Below are positions 46,301 to 57,975 of a stretch of DNA of 64,000 nt, one piece after another (position 1 is the first letter of the stretch; each line of letters starts with the position of its first letter). A program made the position numbers and the translations under genes. The notes beneath the pieces were generated by a model, which saw nothing but the letters and a program-made list of their open reading frames with translations, was not told the origin of the DNA and searched no databases. Source of the DNA: Drosophila pseudoobscura. Its lineage: Eukaryota; Arthropoda; Insecta; Diptera; Drosophilidae. The stretch lies in contig NC_046683.1 of assembly GCF_009870125.1 (NCBI RefSeq), forward strand, positions 16,067,001 through 16,131,000, written 5' to 3'.

Positions 46301-49300
46301 GCATATGCACTGATGGCCCGAGGAGGTCCATGAATGGGGGCGGGCGGGTGGTATATAGGGGGACTGGGAATTCGGGGGGAGTTGGTAAGTGAAGGGAATA
46401 TACCGCATAATATGCGAACTGGGCCTGTCATAAATGAAAGTTATGCCTTCTTGCGCCATACAAATGAACGCTCTGAGAATTGAGCATGAACATGTAAACG
46501 ATTCATCCTCCGCTCTGAATGGGTGGCTTGATGGTTCGGTGGTTGCCGCTGGGTGGCACAGTGCTGGAGCGTGGAGCGTGGCTTGGGTCTGTGGTCTTGG
46601 CTCTGAGAGAGTCGTGCATATGTTAAGTGTCGTCTCTAATTATTAATCCTCTTTGTAGACCGCGCACACACAAGAAAAGCCAAATGAATATTGAAGGACG
46701 CCGAAACCGCAACAGAATTTATTTTAAGCTAATTTTCTTATTTTGCACTTAATTTTCATCTTGCCAAAGACCAGGCCCGCACACATCCAGGCAAACATCC
46801 AACATCCACGCATCTTGGCCAGGCTCAAGGGCTTGCTTAACCCACTTCCCCGAGCCAACCACACTCCCTCCCGCTTTCATCCAGTTTGTAACTCTCCGAA
46901 AGTCAACGAGGACTTTACCATTTAGACTAATAATAAAAACTTAATACGGTAATCCACTTATGCCAGCAGCAACAGCAGAAGAAACCCCAAGCTCACCCCA
47001 AGCCCGCTCACCAGAGCGCACAGTGGGTCGATACACCCTTTGAACTGGCTGCTTGGATAATTCTTTTAAATTATATAGCGTACTATATATATATACTATT
47101 AAATTTCACAAATTGAAAAATATTTTTTTTTTTTTTTTTTTAAATTGATTAAGGAAGAAAAACTATTAGCTAAATTATATTTAACGAATTGTGAATTGCA
47201 TATCCCTTTGCCAGGCATATGCACTGGGATGTATCTTGTATCTTGTGAGTGAGAATCAGTGTGCTTTTAAGTTTATTTGGTGACTGCCCTGCCCCTTTCT
47301 GCCTCGCACTCAAGTGCGTATGTAGCAGTGTGTGAGTGTCAGTATACACAGATGTGTATGTGTGTGTGTGTGTGTTAGCCACAATTTTTTTTTATTTCGT
47401 TTTTTTCTCTGGTTTTTTTTTTGAACTGAACCAAAGTTTTGTGGCGCGCACATTTTTCGTGTAGCCAACTTAACACTTTTGCTTAGCTCCCACATAAATT
47501 ATGATGTGCGTGTGGGAGTGTCAGTCTGTTTGGCGAAAGTCAACAAGCGGCAAAGCCAAACACTTGGACCAAAAAAGAGGAAAAATAAGAAAATGAGAAG
47601 AAAACGTTAAAATAAAACTATAAAGTGTCGGGAAGCCTGAGAACGTTGACTTTGCCTCAACAGCAATTCAATTTGGCATGAAACTAACTATGCGTGTGCT
47701 TCTTGGAGAGCGAGACAGGGACAGAAGACAGAAGACAGGGCGAGAAGGAGACAGCGGACCGGATGAACCGAAAGAAAGAGATATAAAAACAGTGCGTAAA
47801 GGCATATTTATGGCCAGGCTGGAGACGACAGCACCAGAATTAACCAAAAAAAAGAGGGAGAGACTACAAACAAAAAGAATACAGAAAAAAATAGCAGCCA
47901 AAATTATTTTTCTGCCAAAGAATGTGAAATCTGGAAGGCTAAGGATGGACCGGGTTAAGAGGAGTGCTCCAGAGTGAGATAGATAGACCGGCTAAGCTGC
48001 CTCTTCACTTAATTGCAACATTCCATGGCATAGTACTCGCACAAGGCTCTTCGCACTCAGATAAGCGCAATTGGTGTGGGAGCTTAGTCCACTTTATGAA
48101 TAAAAAATAGTTAGGAGACTGTGATGGAGATTTAAGACCAAATCAGGGGTAAGCGACGCCTCAAGAGAAGCAATCACGATAGGCGAAAGTTTCAGATGTC
48201 GAAATTCTGATCCAGAAGCGAAGCTAGGTAACTCGGGTATAGGTTCTACAGGTGAAGATAAACATGAATGGTATAGAACAATATTTAGAAAAGTTCCTCA
48301 AAACTAGGTGTAACACACTCAAGTTAAGGTAGGATCTCTATCAATTTATCTGGCCCCTCTTTGATGATATGTGTTTTCTGTCCCCATTCCACCTGGGACA
48401 TAGTAACCAGTATTCTAGTCGAGGATCCGAGGAATCATATTTCATAGTACTTAGTAGTACTTACACCTACGCATCTCTTCCACTCTTTCAGCTTCGTTTT
48501 TTCAAATATTTTGTAGTCCTACGATATGTGGTGTAATTATTTACGTCTTTTGAAGCGAGCTCACTTGTTGGAAACACACATAAATGTTGATGGAACTAGA
48601 TAAATAGAGCCCAATCTTTAAAGGATGTTAATGTGAATAAAATCCCATAGGGGAGACCTAAGTCTTGAAACTGTTAGAGCCTATGCACAGGCTATAGCTA
48701 CGAGGATGTCATAAGGAGACAAAAGAAAGAAATTCGTAATCACAATAAAAATCTGCAATCCAGCAATCCCAGCAAATATTGAATTGCAATCAAAGGAGGT
48801 GAGTCGCAAGGTAAATGGAAATAATGTTGGGAATTCTTGCAAACTTAAGCCTGAAACTGATGGATCTCTCTGGTGTGTGTCTGTGTCTGTGTGGATTGGT
48901 GTGTGGTGTGCGGACCCACGGAGGGGTATTGGGACCTGCATAGGGGGCGATGTGTTAATTTTCTTTGCAGGCACGTTCCTGTCATTGCCACTAGCCCATG
49001 TGCATTTTGCTTTGCCTATTACCCATTCCCCTGGCTCATTTGTATGCCTGAATGCGTCGGCTGGGCCAGCCGCCTGGATCGTCCTTGGCCAATGGCCTGT
49101 TTGCTTTTCATTTTACCAGCCTGCTCGTCCTCCGTCCTTCGCCCTTCCACCCATCACCCACCATCTCGCTCTGTCTCTCTTATTCAGTATGTGTGTTCTC
49201 TTTCATTCGCATTCTCAAGCAAAAGTCAACGGCGCATTGGTTTTGAATGCAAATGGGAAGAAAACGAGGAGGAACGTGGCGGCAGCAGCGCCAGCAGAAG

Positions 49301-49652
49301 GAGGAGCAAGATGAGCAGCAATTTGCATGGCTTCTTTTCTTTTTTCGACGCCAGCTCCAGAGACGCCTCCTACGTCTCCTACGCCTCCTACGCCCCATAT
49401 CGCACCACCACCTTCTGATTGCTTCTGTTTTTGTTGTTGGCCTGTGGCGGGGCGCGATAAGGATAAGCCAGGGCTTGACGACTGCAGGCAGGATGCGAGG
49501 CTGCTTCCGGGCGAAAGCCAAGGACACCTTTTGGCGCCTATCGTCTTTCAATTAGTTTAATTAAATTGCAATTTTCTTATCTTGCAACGCAGCAACGAAA
49601 AAGAAACGGACGTGGAGAGCTGAGAACCTGGTCAACTAAGCCCTGTTTATAC
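43331..49652. other. Non-coding interval
   Basis: No supported gene. The interval holds CT/GT-rich tracts (44405-44480, 44685-44700, 45560-45600), a long T run (47125-47142), CA/GT tracts near 47355 and 48870, and open frames near 46.0, 47.7, 48.8 and 49.3 kb that reflect base composition. Confidence 0.5.
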
Positions 49653-49653
49653 T

Positions 49654-50811
49654 TTTTATACCCGATACTCAAAATGAGTATTGGGGTATATTAGATTTGT
49701 GGTAAAAGTGGATGTGTGTAACGTCCAGAAGGAATCGTTTCCGACCCTATAAAGTATATATATTCTTGATCAGCATCAATAGCCGAGTCGATTGAGCCAT
49801 GTCTGTCTGTCCGTCTGTCCGTCCGTCCGTCTGTCCGTCTGTCCGTCTGTCCGTCCGTCCGTCTGTCCGTCTGTCCGTCTGTCCGTCCCCTTCAGCGCCT
49901 AATGCTCAAAGACTATAAGAGCTAGAGCAACGATGTTTTGGATCCAGACTTCTGTGATATGTCACTGCTCCAAAAATATTTCAAAACTTTGCCCCGCCCA
50001 CTTCCGCCCCCACAAAGGGCGAAAATCTGTGGCATCCACAATTTTGACGATACGAGAAAACTAAAAACGCAGAATCGTAGAAGATGACTATATCTTCTAG
50101 AGTGCAAAATCTGAACCAGATCGTATAATTATTACAGCCAGAATCACGAAAACAATTTCACTCTTTCTCGCTCTGTCTCACTCTAACACACAGGTTTCAT
50201 GGTCGGTTTTGCCAATTGCAAAATATGAGTTCTAGGATCTCAGAACCTATAAAAGCCAGAACAACCAAATTTGGTATCCACACTCCTGTGATATCGGACC
50301 TTGACCGTTTCCTGTCCAAATTTCGCCACGCCCCCTTCCGCCCCCGCAAAGGACGAAAATCTGAGGCAACCACAAATCTCAGAGACTATTAAGGCTAGAG
50401 TAACCAAATTTGGTACACACACTCCTTTAAGATGTCACTATAAAACGTATATCTCAGAATTTCGCCCCACCCCCATCCGCCCCCACAAAGGACGAAAATC
50501 TGTTGCATCCACAATATTGCAGATTTGAGAAAACTAAAAACGCAGAATCATAGATAACGACCATATCTATTAGATTGCTGAATCTGGATCAGATCAGATC
50601 ATTTTTATAGCCAAAAGGAACAAATCAATTTGCAGTGGCTACGCAGCGCCCGACGTCACGCTCAGACTGATTTTCTGTCTCTCTCGCACGCACTCTTTGT
50701 CGTGTCGTCAAATATTAGCGGCGTCTGCCGGAGGAGAGCCATACTGACTTAGTATCGGGTATAACCGTAGAGTTGCGGTGTCCGCAGCAACTCACAACGT
50801 TCCACCTCGTT
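49654..50811 (+). mobile_element. Full-length DINE-1/Helentron-type element, copy A
   Basis: It begins TTTTATACCCGATACTC and ends with AGTATCGGGTATAACCG, a GTTGCGG...CCGCAGCAAC hairpin (50772-50791) and CCTCGTT. Short subterminal inverted repeats (TATACCCGATACT / AGTATCGGGTATA) plus a hairpin near the 3' end and a GTCTGTCC microsatellite (49800-49887) after the first block are the hallmarks of non-autonomous DINE-1/Helentron elements. These move with helicase-type proteins supplied in trans. It encodes nothing convincing: its open frames are shared with copy B and follow internal repeats. It matches copy B at 56817-57975 in every block compared, including the microsatellite pattern. Confidence 0.9.
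49800..49887. repeat. GTCTGTCC-type microsatellite inside DINE copy A
   Basis: A tandem mix of GTCT and GTCC tetramers between the first conserved block and CCTTCAGCGCC. The order of units is the same as in copy B read on the other strand. Confidence 0.9.
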
Positions 50812-53800
50812 TCTCTTGCCGTCTGTTGTTTTCCACTTTGCTCCTGGTCCTGCTCCTGGCTCGGCTTCAGATTCAGATTATTCTTTTGCTGTTTTCCCGC
50901 CTGCTAATTATTGCCGCACACTTTGCTGCGCTTTAGAATGGCATCAAAGTTCTCTTTTGTGTGGTTCTCCTCTCTTCACTTACTTTCGATGCTGCTTGGC
51001 CAATCTGTGCCATCGCAATAGCGATTAAAGGTGGAGTATGCCCAAGGGGATTTGTTTTCAAAGGGTGAGCAAGAAGTCAGCTTAGTCAAAGACACACAGA
51101 TGCATCCTAAAAGAGCTCAGCCTTGGTTGAGAGAAATCTGTCTTGGTCATAAACTTAAAGGTAAACTTAACCGGAAAACCCATTTGCCTCTGTATTACAA
51201 ACTATTTCTGTTGCTTCGAACAATGTCTTTTGGAAACATTAATTGATTGTGCGAATGGACTTCACGAACAGGTTTAAATCTGGAGTCATACCGATGAGCA
51301 AGCCCTTCATTATGAAAGTTCCATGGGTTCTAGTGGTGTCTCAATTTCCGATAGTCGCAAATTTCCCGATGCACAACAAAAAACATCTAAAAAGGAAGAT
51401 TCACCAAATTGCGACTTGCTCACACGCACATTTTCGTTTCGTTCGTCTTTTCTTCCTGCTCTACTACATCTGATGTTTCTTGCATTATTCATTAGATTAT
51501 GTTTACATTTTGCTTGGGACATTTGGATATTGTTCAAACAAAAATACTGAAATCCCAATTTGAAAATGCTTGGTGGTTCTAGGAAATATACAAAACTAAT
51601 TTCATAAAAATCGATTGAGCCGCTTGGACACCGAGACACGGGATTTTTCATGAACATCGTTTAGAAATCAATTATGAATTTTAAAATGAAAATAGGTATA
51701 ATATGACCCCTTTCTTTGCTTGACTTGACTGAAGAGCATCTGACCTTTGGGTAAGTGGGAAAAAAAGTGCGACGAATAGATTAGAATTAACATATTCTCA
51801 GACTTTTAAGCTTTTCGGCTTTAGTATTTCCGCTCTTTGTGTTTTGCCTTACCATTTCACACCCTTTACCTAACTATCTTCTTGTGTTTCCATATCCATG
51901 CCAAGTCCGCTGACTCCTTTTGGATTCGCCACGCGCCGCTGGTCTGCTCATTTGGAAAGGCGCCAAAGTTATTTTACAAGTCCCCAAACCGAAAGGTATC
52001 CATCCCTTGACCTCTCATCCACTCCACGCCTGCAATCCTTTCCACTGCTTATCCTAGGGATCTGACCAAAGGAAAAAACGTAACTAAGTAGAAAAAATGG
52101 TAGTAGAATACTGTCTAAGTGCGACCAAATGACCTTTTTAATTCGTGGCCATGCACTTTTTTTCGCTGTTCTATCATCCTTTCTCTATCTATCTCTGTAT
52201 CGCCATCTCTTTCACCCGCTATATGTGCTTGCGCGTCCGTCTCTTTTATTCGTTTGGCATGTCTGGGGTCTTTTGGGTGTGAAATGAAATTTGCAGCTTT
52301 TGGCGCAGAAAGAAAGTTGCAAAGATTTTTTAAAGCGTGTCGCGTGTTTCTCTTTCTTTCTATTTTTTTGTTTCGGTTTTTTACCTGACTGTGTCCCTCT
52401 TTCTGTTCCTCTCTCACTCTCTATATCTCTGTCTCGCCTTAACTTTTCTTTGTGTATGTGTTTGTCGTGTCAATGTGTTAATGCGCTTGCCGCGCTGCAT
52501 TACTTACGTGATACTTGCCCAGTGTCACAGTCCCCAAGCCCCAGCATCCAGTGCACAGTGGGATGACACTCTATACACAGAATAACTCAAAGGTGGGAAC
52601 AATATTAATTAAGGTCCAAGGAACGAGGACGTTAATGTAATTACTCGACTGGAGTGCAATTATTGAACCGTGAAATAAGAGAACGTAATTTATTGAGCTA
52701 TTAATGAGTCAGCTGTAAGCCAAAGAAGATATGTACGAGTATGAGAGTCTTCAATTGAATTACTCCGGTTGGTGCATTTTGATATCTGAGGACGATTCAT
52801 GAACACCAGGGACAAACAGTATCTGAAGTCTTTCCAGTTTCTTGCTACTCCAATCCTAGAGAAGCAACTTGAAGAGGGAACGACCTGGACACAATGGGGG
52901 ACACAGAATAATTTATAATTAATTCTAATTTTCACTTCAACTATTTTTTGAACCACAAAACCAAATCGTAGTCGAGCCACTGTTCTACACAATCCTCTAC
53001 CAATTTTTGTCTGCAAATGAAGTCGGTGTCCGCGACATAAGTAGTATGTGTGCTGGTGCATGAGCGCATGAGTGTGCGTGTGTGTCTGTTAAAATCAGCT
53101 TAAGCATTAGTGCTGGTCCAGCATACTGCTACATAGATCCCCACACACACTCACACAAGTATTACCCCACCCCAGCACACCCCACCCGTGGTGTTTGGCC
53201 CAGCTTGACTCAACTAGAACTCACCTCGCCCATGTGGCTAAGGTCAAATCCATTTGACTCTCTGAGCAAATTGCAGCGCCATACTTCAAGCAGGCGACAT
53301 CGTTACACCTCACCAACCAGGGTTGCCAACCAAATTAGTGCAAAAGGAAGCGTGGGACGAGGAACGCGGGGCGTGGGGCGCAGCAGGATAAAAACTGCCA
53401 ACGCTGCATTTAACAATTTTAATGGATTTTTTCCCTCTGCCTCGGGCAGAGCACAGTCCCAGTCCCCGAAATTGAATCTTTAAACTTGACCCGCTGCACC
53501 CAAAGATACAGAAATACATACGTACGCCACTGCATATCAGTAGATGCATACAGTGAGAACTCGCCAGGTTGGACAGCTTTTCCATCGGAATTCCCTGTTC
53601 TACTACTTACGTACCGTTCTGAATCATATCTCTGTCCAGTTGGAGGGACCCAAGTACATGCTGCATCCTTGAGTGTCCGCCTAAGAGAGCTTGGCCTGTA
53701 CAGACAGCACTCAGTGCATATACTTATGTATATACATATATAATTATGGTGCTCATAATGTCGACTCCCACAGTCGTGGCAAGTACAGCCCTTTAGAAGT

Positions 53801-54997
53801 TTGGCAAAGACCCCTTGGCATTCCCATGCGAATTCTAGATGGAAATTGTGCATTTCCCGGAGAGTTGAAGGAATCTGTAAATGGCAGACGGGGCAGCTCA
53901 ACCCAAAACGGAAGTGGATGATGGAACATGAACACACACAAACACACACACATACACCTGTATTACGTGAAGCGTCTTTTTATTGTCAAAAACAAATGAA
54001 AATTCCACCTTGATGTTTTTCGTTCCCGAAATTGTCTTTGGCGGGCCGCGCTAATAAACAAATAAGTGGGAGTGGGAGTGAGAGTGGGAGTGGCAGACGC
54101 TCAATTAAGGCTATTAACGTTACTACGGCACTACGGAGGACAGCGAGAGAAAAAGCAAAACATTGGCAGCCATTTGGTTTTATTGCTCTGTCTATAAAAA
54201 TTCCTTAGTTGAAATTTATTTGCTCCATTAGATGGCGCATTCAGGCGTTTCCTAGGTCCTCCGCCCCTCGCCACCAAGCCACCCCCCCATAATGATTATG
54301 CGTTGCTCTTATGTTTTTATTGGTAGGCCAAGGCTCCAAGGCCACCTCCGTTCACGCCCACCCATACGATCCCACCACACCACCCGCCGCGTTTAAGCAA
54401 ATTCAATAAGTCAACTCCCGGGAAAAAGAAAAGTTATTTTTTCCTTTGGTCCTCTCTCCTTCAATCCACAATCCACCTCCCTCTGAGCCAATTTTGGTTT
54501 ATTTATGAGCGATACAGACGAATAAATTAGGACAAAATTGGCAGAGGGACAAGGGTTCGACGCTTATCGACCTTCCAGTAACCGCACTCCTACACTTCCG
54601 ATAAGCACACATGAAGTGCGTTTGAGGTAAGGCCTATGAGGCCTATGGAAAGGAGTATTTAAACGCTGGTCATTCGTCAACTTGTCCATAAAACCGCTTA
54701 AACCAACCACAAAATTCTATCGTTCGTGCGTTCGTTCTCTTTCGTCGTGTTTTTGTTTTTGTTTTTGGCTCTGAATGGTCCTTTTATTTGGCTTAAACAG
54801 CCGGTGTTTTACCATAATAATCCTGTAATTTTCACTCTAATTAAATCTTAAAAGCATTAATCAATCTTTAACCGCGAGAGCATTCATTTTTGTTTTGCAA
54901 ACCCACAATTAATTTATTAATATTGTGGGCCGGTTCAGTCTTTTTCGCTGGTACGACTCTTTTTATAGCTGTTGCAGATGGGCCGATATATATAACT
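50812..54997. other. Non-coding interval between the inverted DINE copies, part 1
   Basis: No gene can be supported. The stretch includes CT-rich tracts (52160-52230, 52400-52440), CA tracts (53140, 53930-53960) and GAGTGGGA repeats (54070-54100). Two overlapping small frames occur at 52731-52918 (see findings). Confidence 0.45.
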
Positions 54998-55479
54998 CTT
55001 TGAAACCTCTTCTGGGACACACAACACGCGTTACTCGATTCCTTACATTGCCATAAACATTCCTCAAGAAGACAATATACGATCATCATCTGGAAACAGA
55101 AAAATATCCAGTCCAGTGGCGAGATCATCATATCTCCAAACAATGACATCTTGGAGTCCACCTTTATCTTGGGAAGGACTTTATTGAAGATACAGACAGC
55201 ATCAGTAGTGTGATATCTCGTCAATCATTGGACATTAGAGGCAAGTGCAGATCCCTCCTACAACCTGCATTCCATCTCCACCAACTATAGCCTCGAAGCG
55301 GCTTGAGCCATTGGAACAGCGGAAACAGAACAGCAAAAGAGTCTTCTGTTCGCGCTGGAATGTGGCTGACGGGCATGGAAAATACACCTGTTGGCGCCAG
55401 AGTTGCCGTCGTTCGACGATGCCTCCAACAGGTTGCCCCCCTTCCGAAAAAACCTGTACTACACAACATTCAAGCCTAG
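54998..55479 (+). pseudogene. Decayed gene fragment 2 related to the 43-kb fragment
   Basis: The block at 54998-55105 shares sequence with 43065-43165 and reads SGTHNTRYSIPYIAINIPQED in one frame. A plausible exon 3' end follows: GCCTA|GTAAGTC at 55478/55479, a strong donor, with the last 36 codons before it open (PELPSFDDASNRLPPFRKNL). Between them the frame is broken by several stops. The strong donor suggests descent from a spliced gene. The family is not recognised. Confidence 0.3.
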
Positions 55480-56816
55480 TAAGTCTACTCTAGACTGTTT
55501 CATACTCATAGCCTCTCAGTCTGTTGTTTTTTTAACAGTTCGGAAAAGGGACACATTGATTTGATGCGGGGAGAAGGTATTTGGTAGGAAGCAGACCGCG
55601 CATCTCTCTCAATTTTTCCACACTTGGAGTGTGAGATTGGAAAAGTATAGAGAGAAAGAGAAGGAGCGCACTTCGTGTATGCAGAGATGCAGAAAGTCCC
55701 AGTATAAGACAAAGAAAATCAGAACAAATACGACTCGGCCACGGCACATGCTCTTAATTTTATAAAAATCAGTTTTTTGGTTTCAACTTTTGAACTGATT
55801 TCTGAATGGGATTATCGAGAATTTCCTGTTCTTCTTCTTTGGCTTCTTGTTGTTTTTCCTTCCCGAATCAAATACTTACATAATAAGTAGGCTCTATTTT
55901 GGAATGTTGTTTTGTTCCGAGTGGAAAACAACTAAGCATACGCGTGCACTCCCCTAATGGATGCCTTTTGTCTCTGAACTGAGCCCGGAGGCAGAAGCAC
56001 TGCGGTGGCCAGCTCTGCAGTGTCCAGTAAGCAGTGTTGCCACTGCAGTCGAGGTCATATGCGGAGGGCACATGTACATAGACTTCTCCATCTCCATGCT
56101 GACCTACACTCCTCGATGTCTTTGAGAGGGGGCGAAAGAGAACTGCGGGATTGTGTGTGAGGTGGATGTCTGGTATGTCTGCTTGCTCTTGCCACAGGAA
56201 AACACTCAAAGGCTGAAAGGATTTTCGCTCACAAGTGGCAACCGGAAGTGTTGTGCAGCTCAAGAGTCTACTCAGCTGGGGGGCTGGGGGAAAAGTTGGG
56301 GCAGGGAGGATCACGGGGACTGGACATGGCAGACATGCTGAAAGGTGGAAATTGAGGCGATTTGCTTTTTACAAAATAGGCTTCATCGCATTGCACGCCG
56401 CAGGTTTAATGCACTTTCGGCATTCCCACATCCCGCACATCCCGCACATCCAGCACACCCGCAATTCTAAATTTACATTTTCACGTAAGCAACTTGTTGA
56501 GGTGCGCACCCCCCACCCCCCTTTGATACACCTTTGGGGCCCCCAATGCCCACTGGCTGTACTGGACTCCAGCATGGAAAGGCGTTCAAAGGGTCCCCGG
56601 CGACTCAGATTGAACTGGGACGCAGTCTAGTCGATCAATACATATATTTCAGCGCAGCCCAGCTCTGGCATAGGTTATAGAAAAACAGCCTGGGACCACG
56701 ACCAGAACCAGGAGCGAATTTCTTCTAATTAAGTCAGCAAACGGCTCAGGGCTTGGCCCACCAGAAAAGGAAATATTTATGAAAATTACTTCGACGAAGT
56801 CGTCGCACAAATAAAT
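55480..56816. other. Non-coding interval between the inverted DINE copies, part 2
   Basis: No supported gene. It contains CCCGCACATC/CCAGCACACC repeats near 56430-56460 and ordinary mixed sequence. Confidence 0.45.
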
Positions 56817-57975
56817 AACGAGGTGGAACGTTGTGAGTTGCTGCGGACACCGCAACTCTACGGTTATACCCGATACTAAGTCAGTATGGCTCTCCTCCGG
56901 CAGACGCCGCTAATATTTGACGACACGACAAAGAGTGCGTGCGAGAGAGACAGAAAATCAGTCTGAGCGTGACGTCGGGCGCTGCGTAGCCACTGCAAAT
57001 TGATTTGTTCCTTTTGGCTATAAAAATGATCTGATCTGATCCAGATTCAGCAATCTAATAGATATGGTCGTTATCTATGATTCTGCGTTTTTAGTTTTCT
57101 CAAATCTGCAATATTGTGGATGCAACAGATTTTCGTCCTTTGTGGGGGCGGATGGGGGTGGGGCGAAATTCTGAGATATACGTTTTATAGTGACATCTTA
57201 AAGGAGTGTGTGTACCAAATTTGGTTACTCTAGCCTTAATAGTCTCTGAGATTTGTGGTTGCCTCAGATTTTCGTCCTTTGCGGGGGCGGAAGGGGGCGT
57301 GGCGAAATTTGGACAGGAAACGGTCAAGGTCCGATATCACAGGAGTGTGGATACCAAATTTGGTTGTTCTGGCTTTTATAGGTTCTGAGATCCTAGAACT
57401 CATATTTTGCAATTGGCAAAACCGACCATGAAACCTGTGTGTTAGAGTGAGACAGAGCGAGAAAGAGTGAAATTGTTTTCGTGATTCTGGCTGTAATAAT
57501 TATACGATCTGGTTCAGATTTTGCACTCTAGAAGATATAGTCATCTTCTACGATTCTGCGTTTTTAGTTTTCTCGTATCGTCAAAATTGTGGATGCCACA
57601 GATTTTCGCCCTTTGTGGGGGCGGAAGTGGGCGGGGCAAAGTTTTGAAATATTTTTGGAGCAGTGACATATCACAGAAGTCTGGATCCAAAACATCGTTG
57701 CTCTAGCTCTTATAGTCTTTGAGCATTAGGCGCTGAAGGGGACGGACAGACGGACAGACGGACAGACGGACGGACGGACAGACGGACAGACGGACAGACG
57801 GACGGACGGACAGACGGACAGACAGACATGGCTCAATCGACTCGGCTATTGATGCTGATCAAGAATATATATACTTTATAGGGTCGGAAACGATTCCTTC
57901 TGGACGTTACACACATCCACTTTTACCACAAATCTAATATACCCCAATACTCATTTTGAGTATCGGGTATAAAAA
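56817..57975 (-). mobile_element. Full-length DINE-1/Helentron-type element, copy B (inverted)
   Basis: This is the reverse complement of copy A. It opens AACGAGGTGGAACG with the hairpin GTTGCTGCGGACACCGCAAC and AGTATCGGGTATA complement, and closes GAGTATCGGGTATAAAAAG. All blocks compared by eye, including CCCTATAAAGTATATATATT, TTTAAGATGTCAC and the tetramer microsatellite (57741-57830), agree base for base with copy A. Length is the same, about 1.16 kb. Flanks differ, so it is a separate insertion and the pair is not a longer segmental duplication. Confidence 0.9.

Noticed and set aside
48784..49418. 176- and 181-codon overlapping ORFs
   Set aside because: CT- and GT-rich low-complexity DNA opens several frames. 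No recognisable domain or start context.
49922..50422. Short ORFs repeated identically in both DINE copies
   Set aside because: They are identical only because the elements are. The frames follow internal repeat units and encode no helicase or other known protein.
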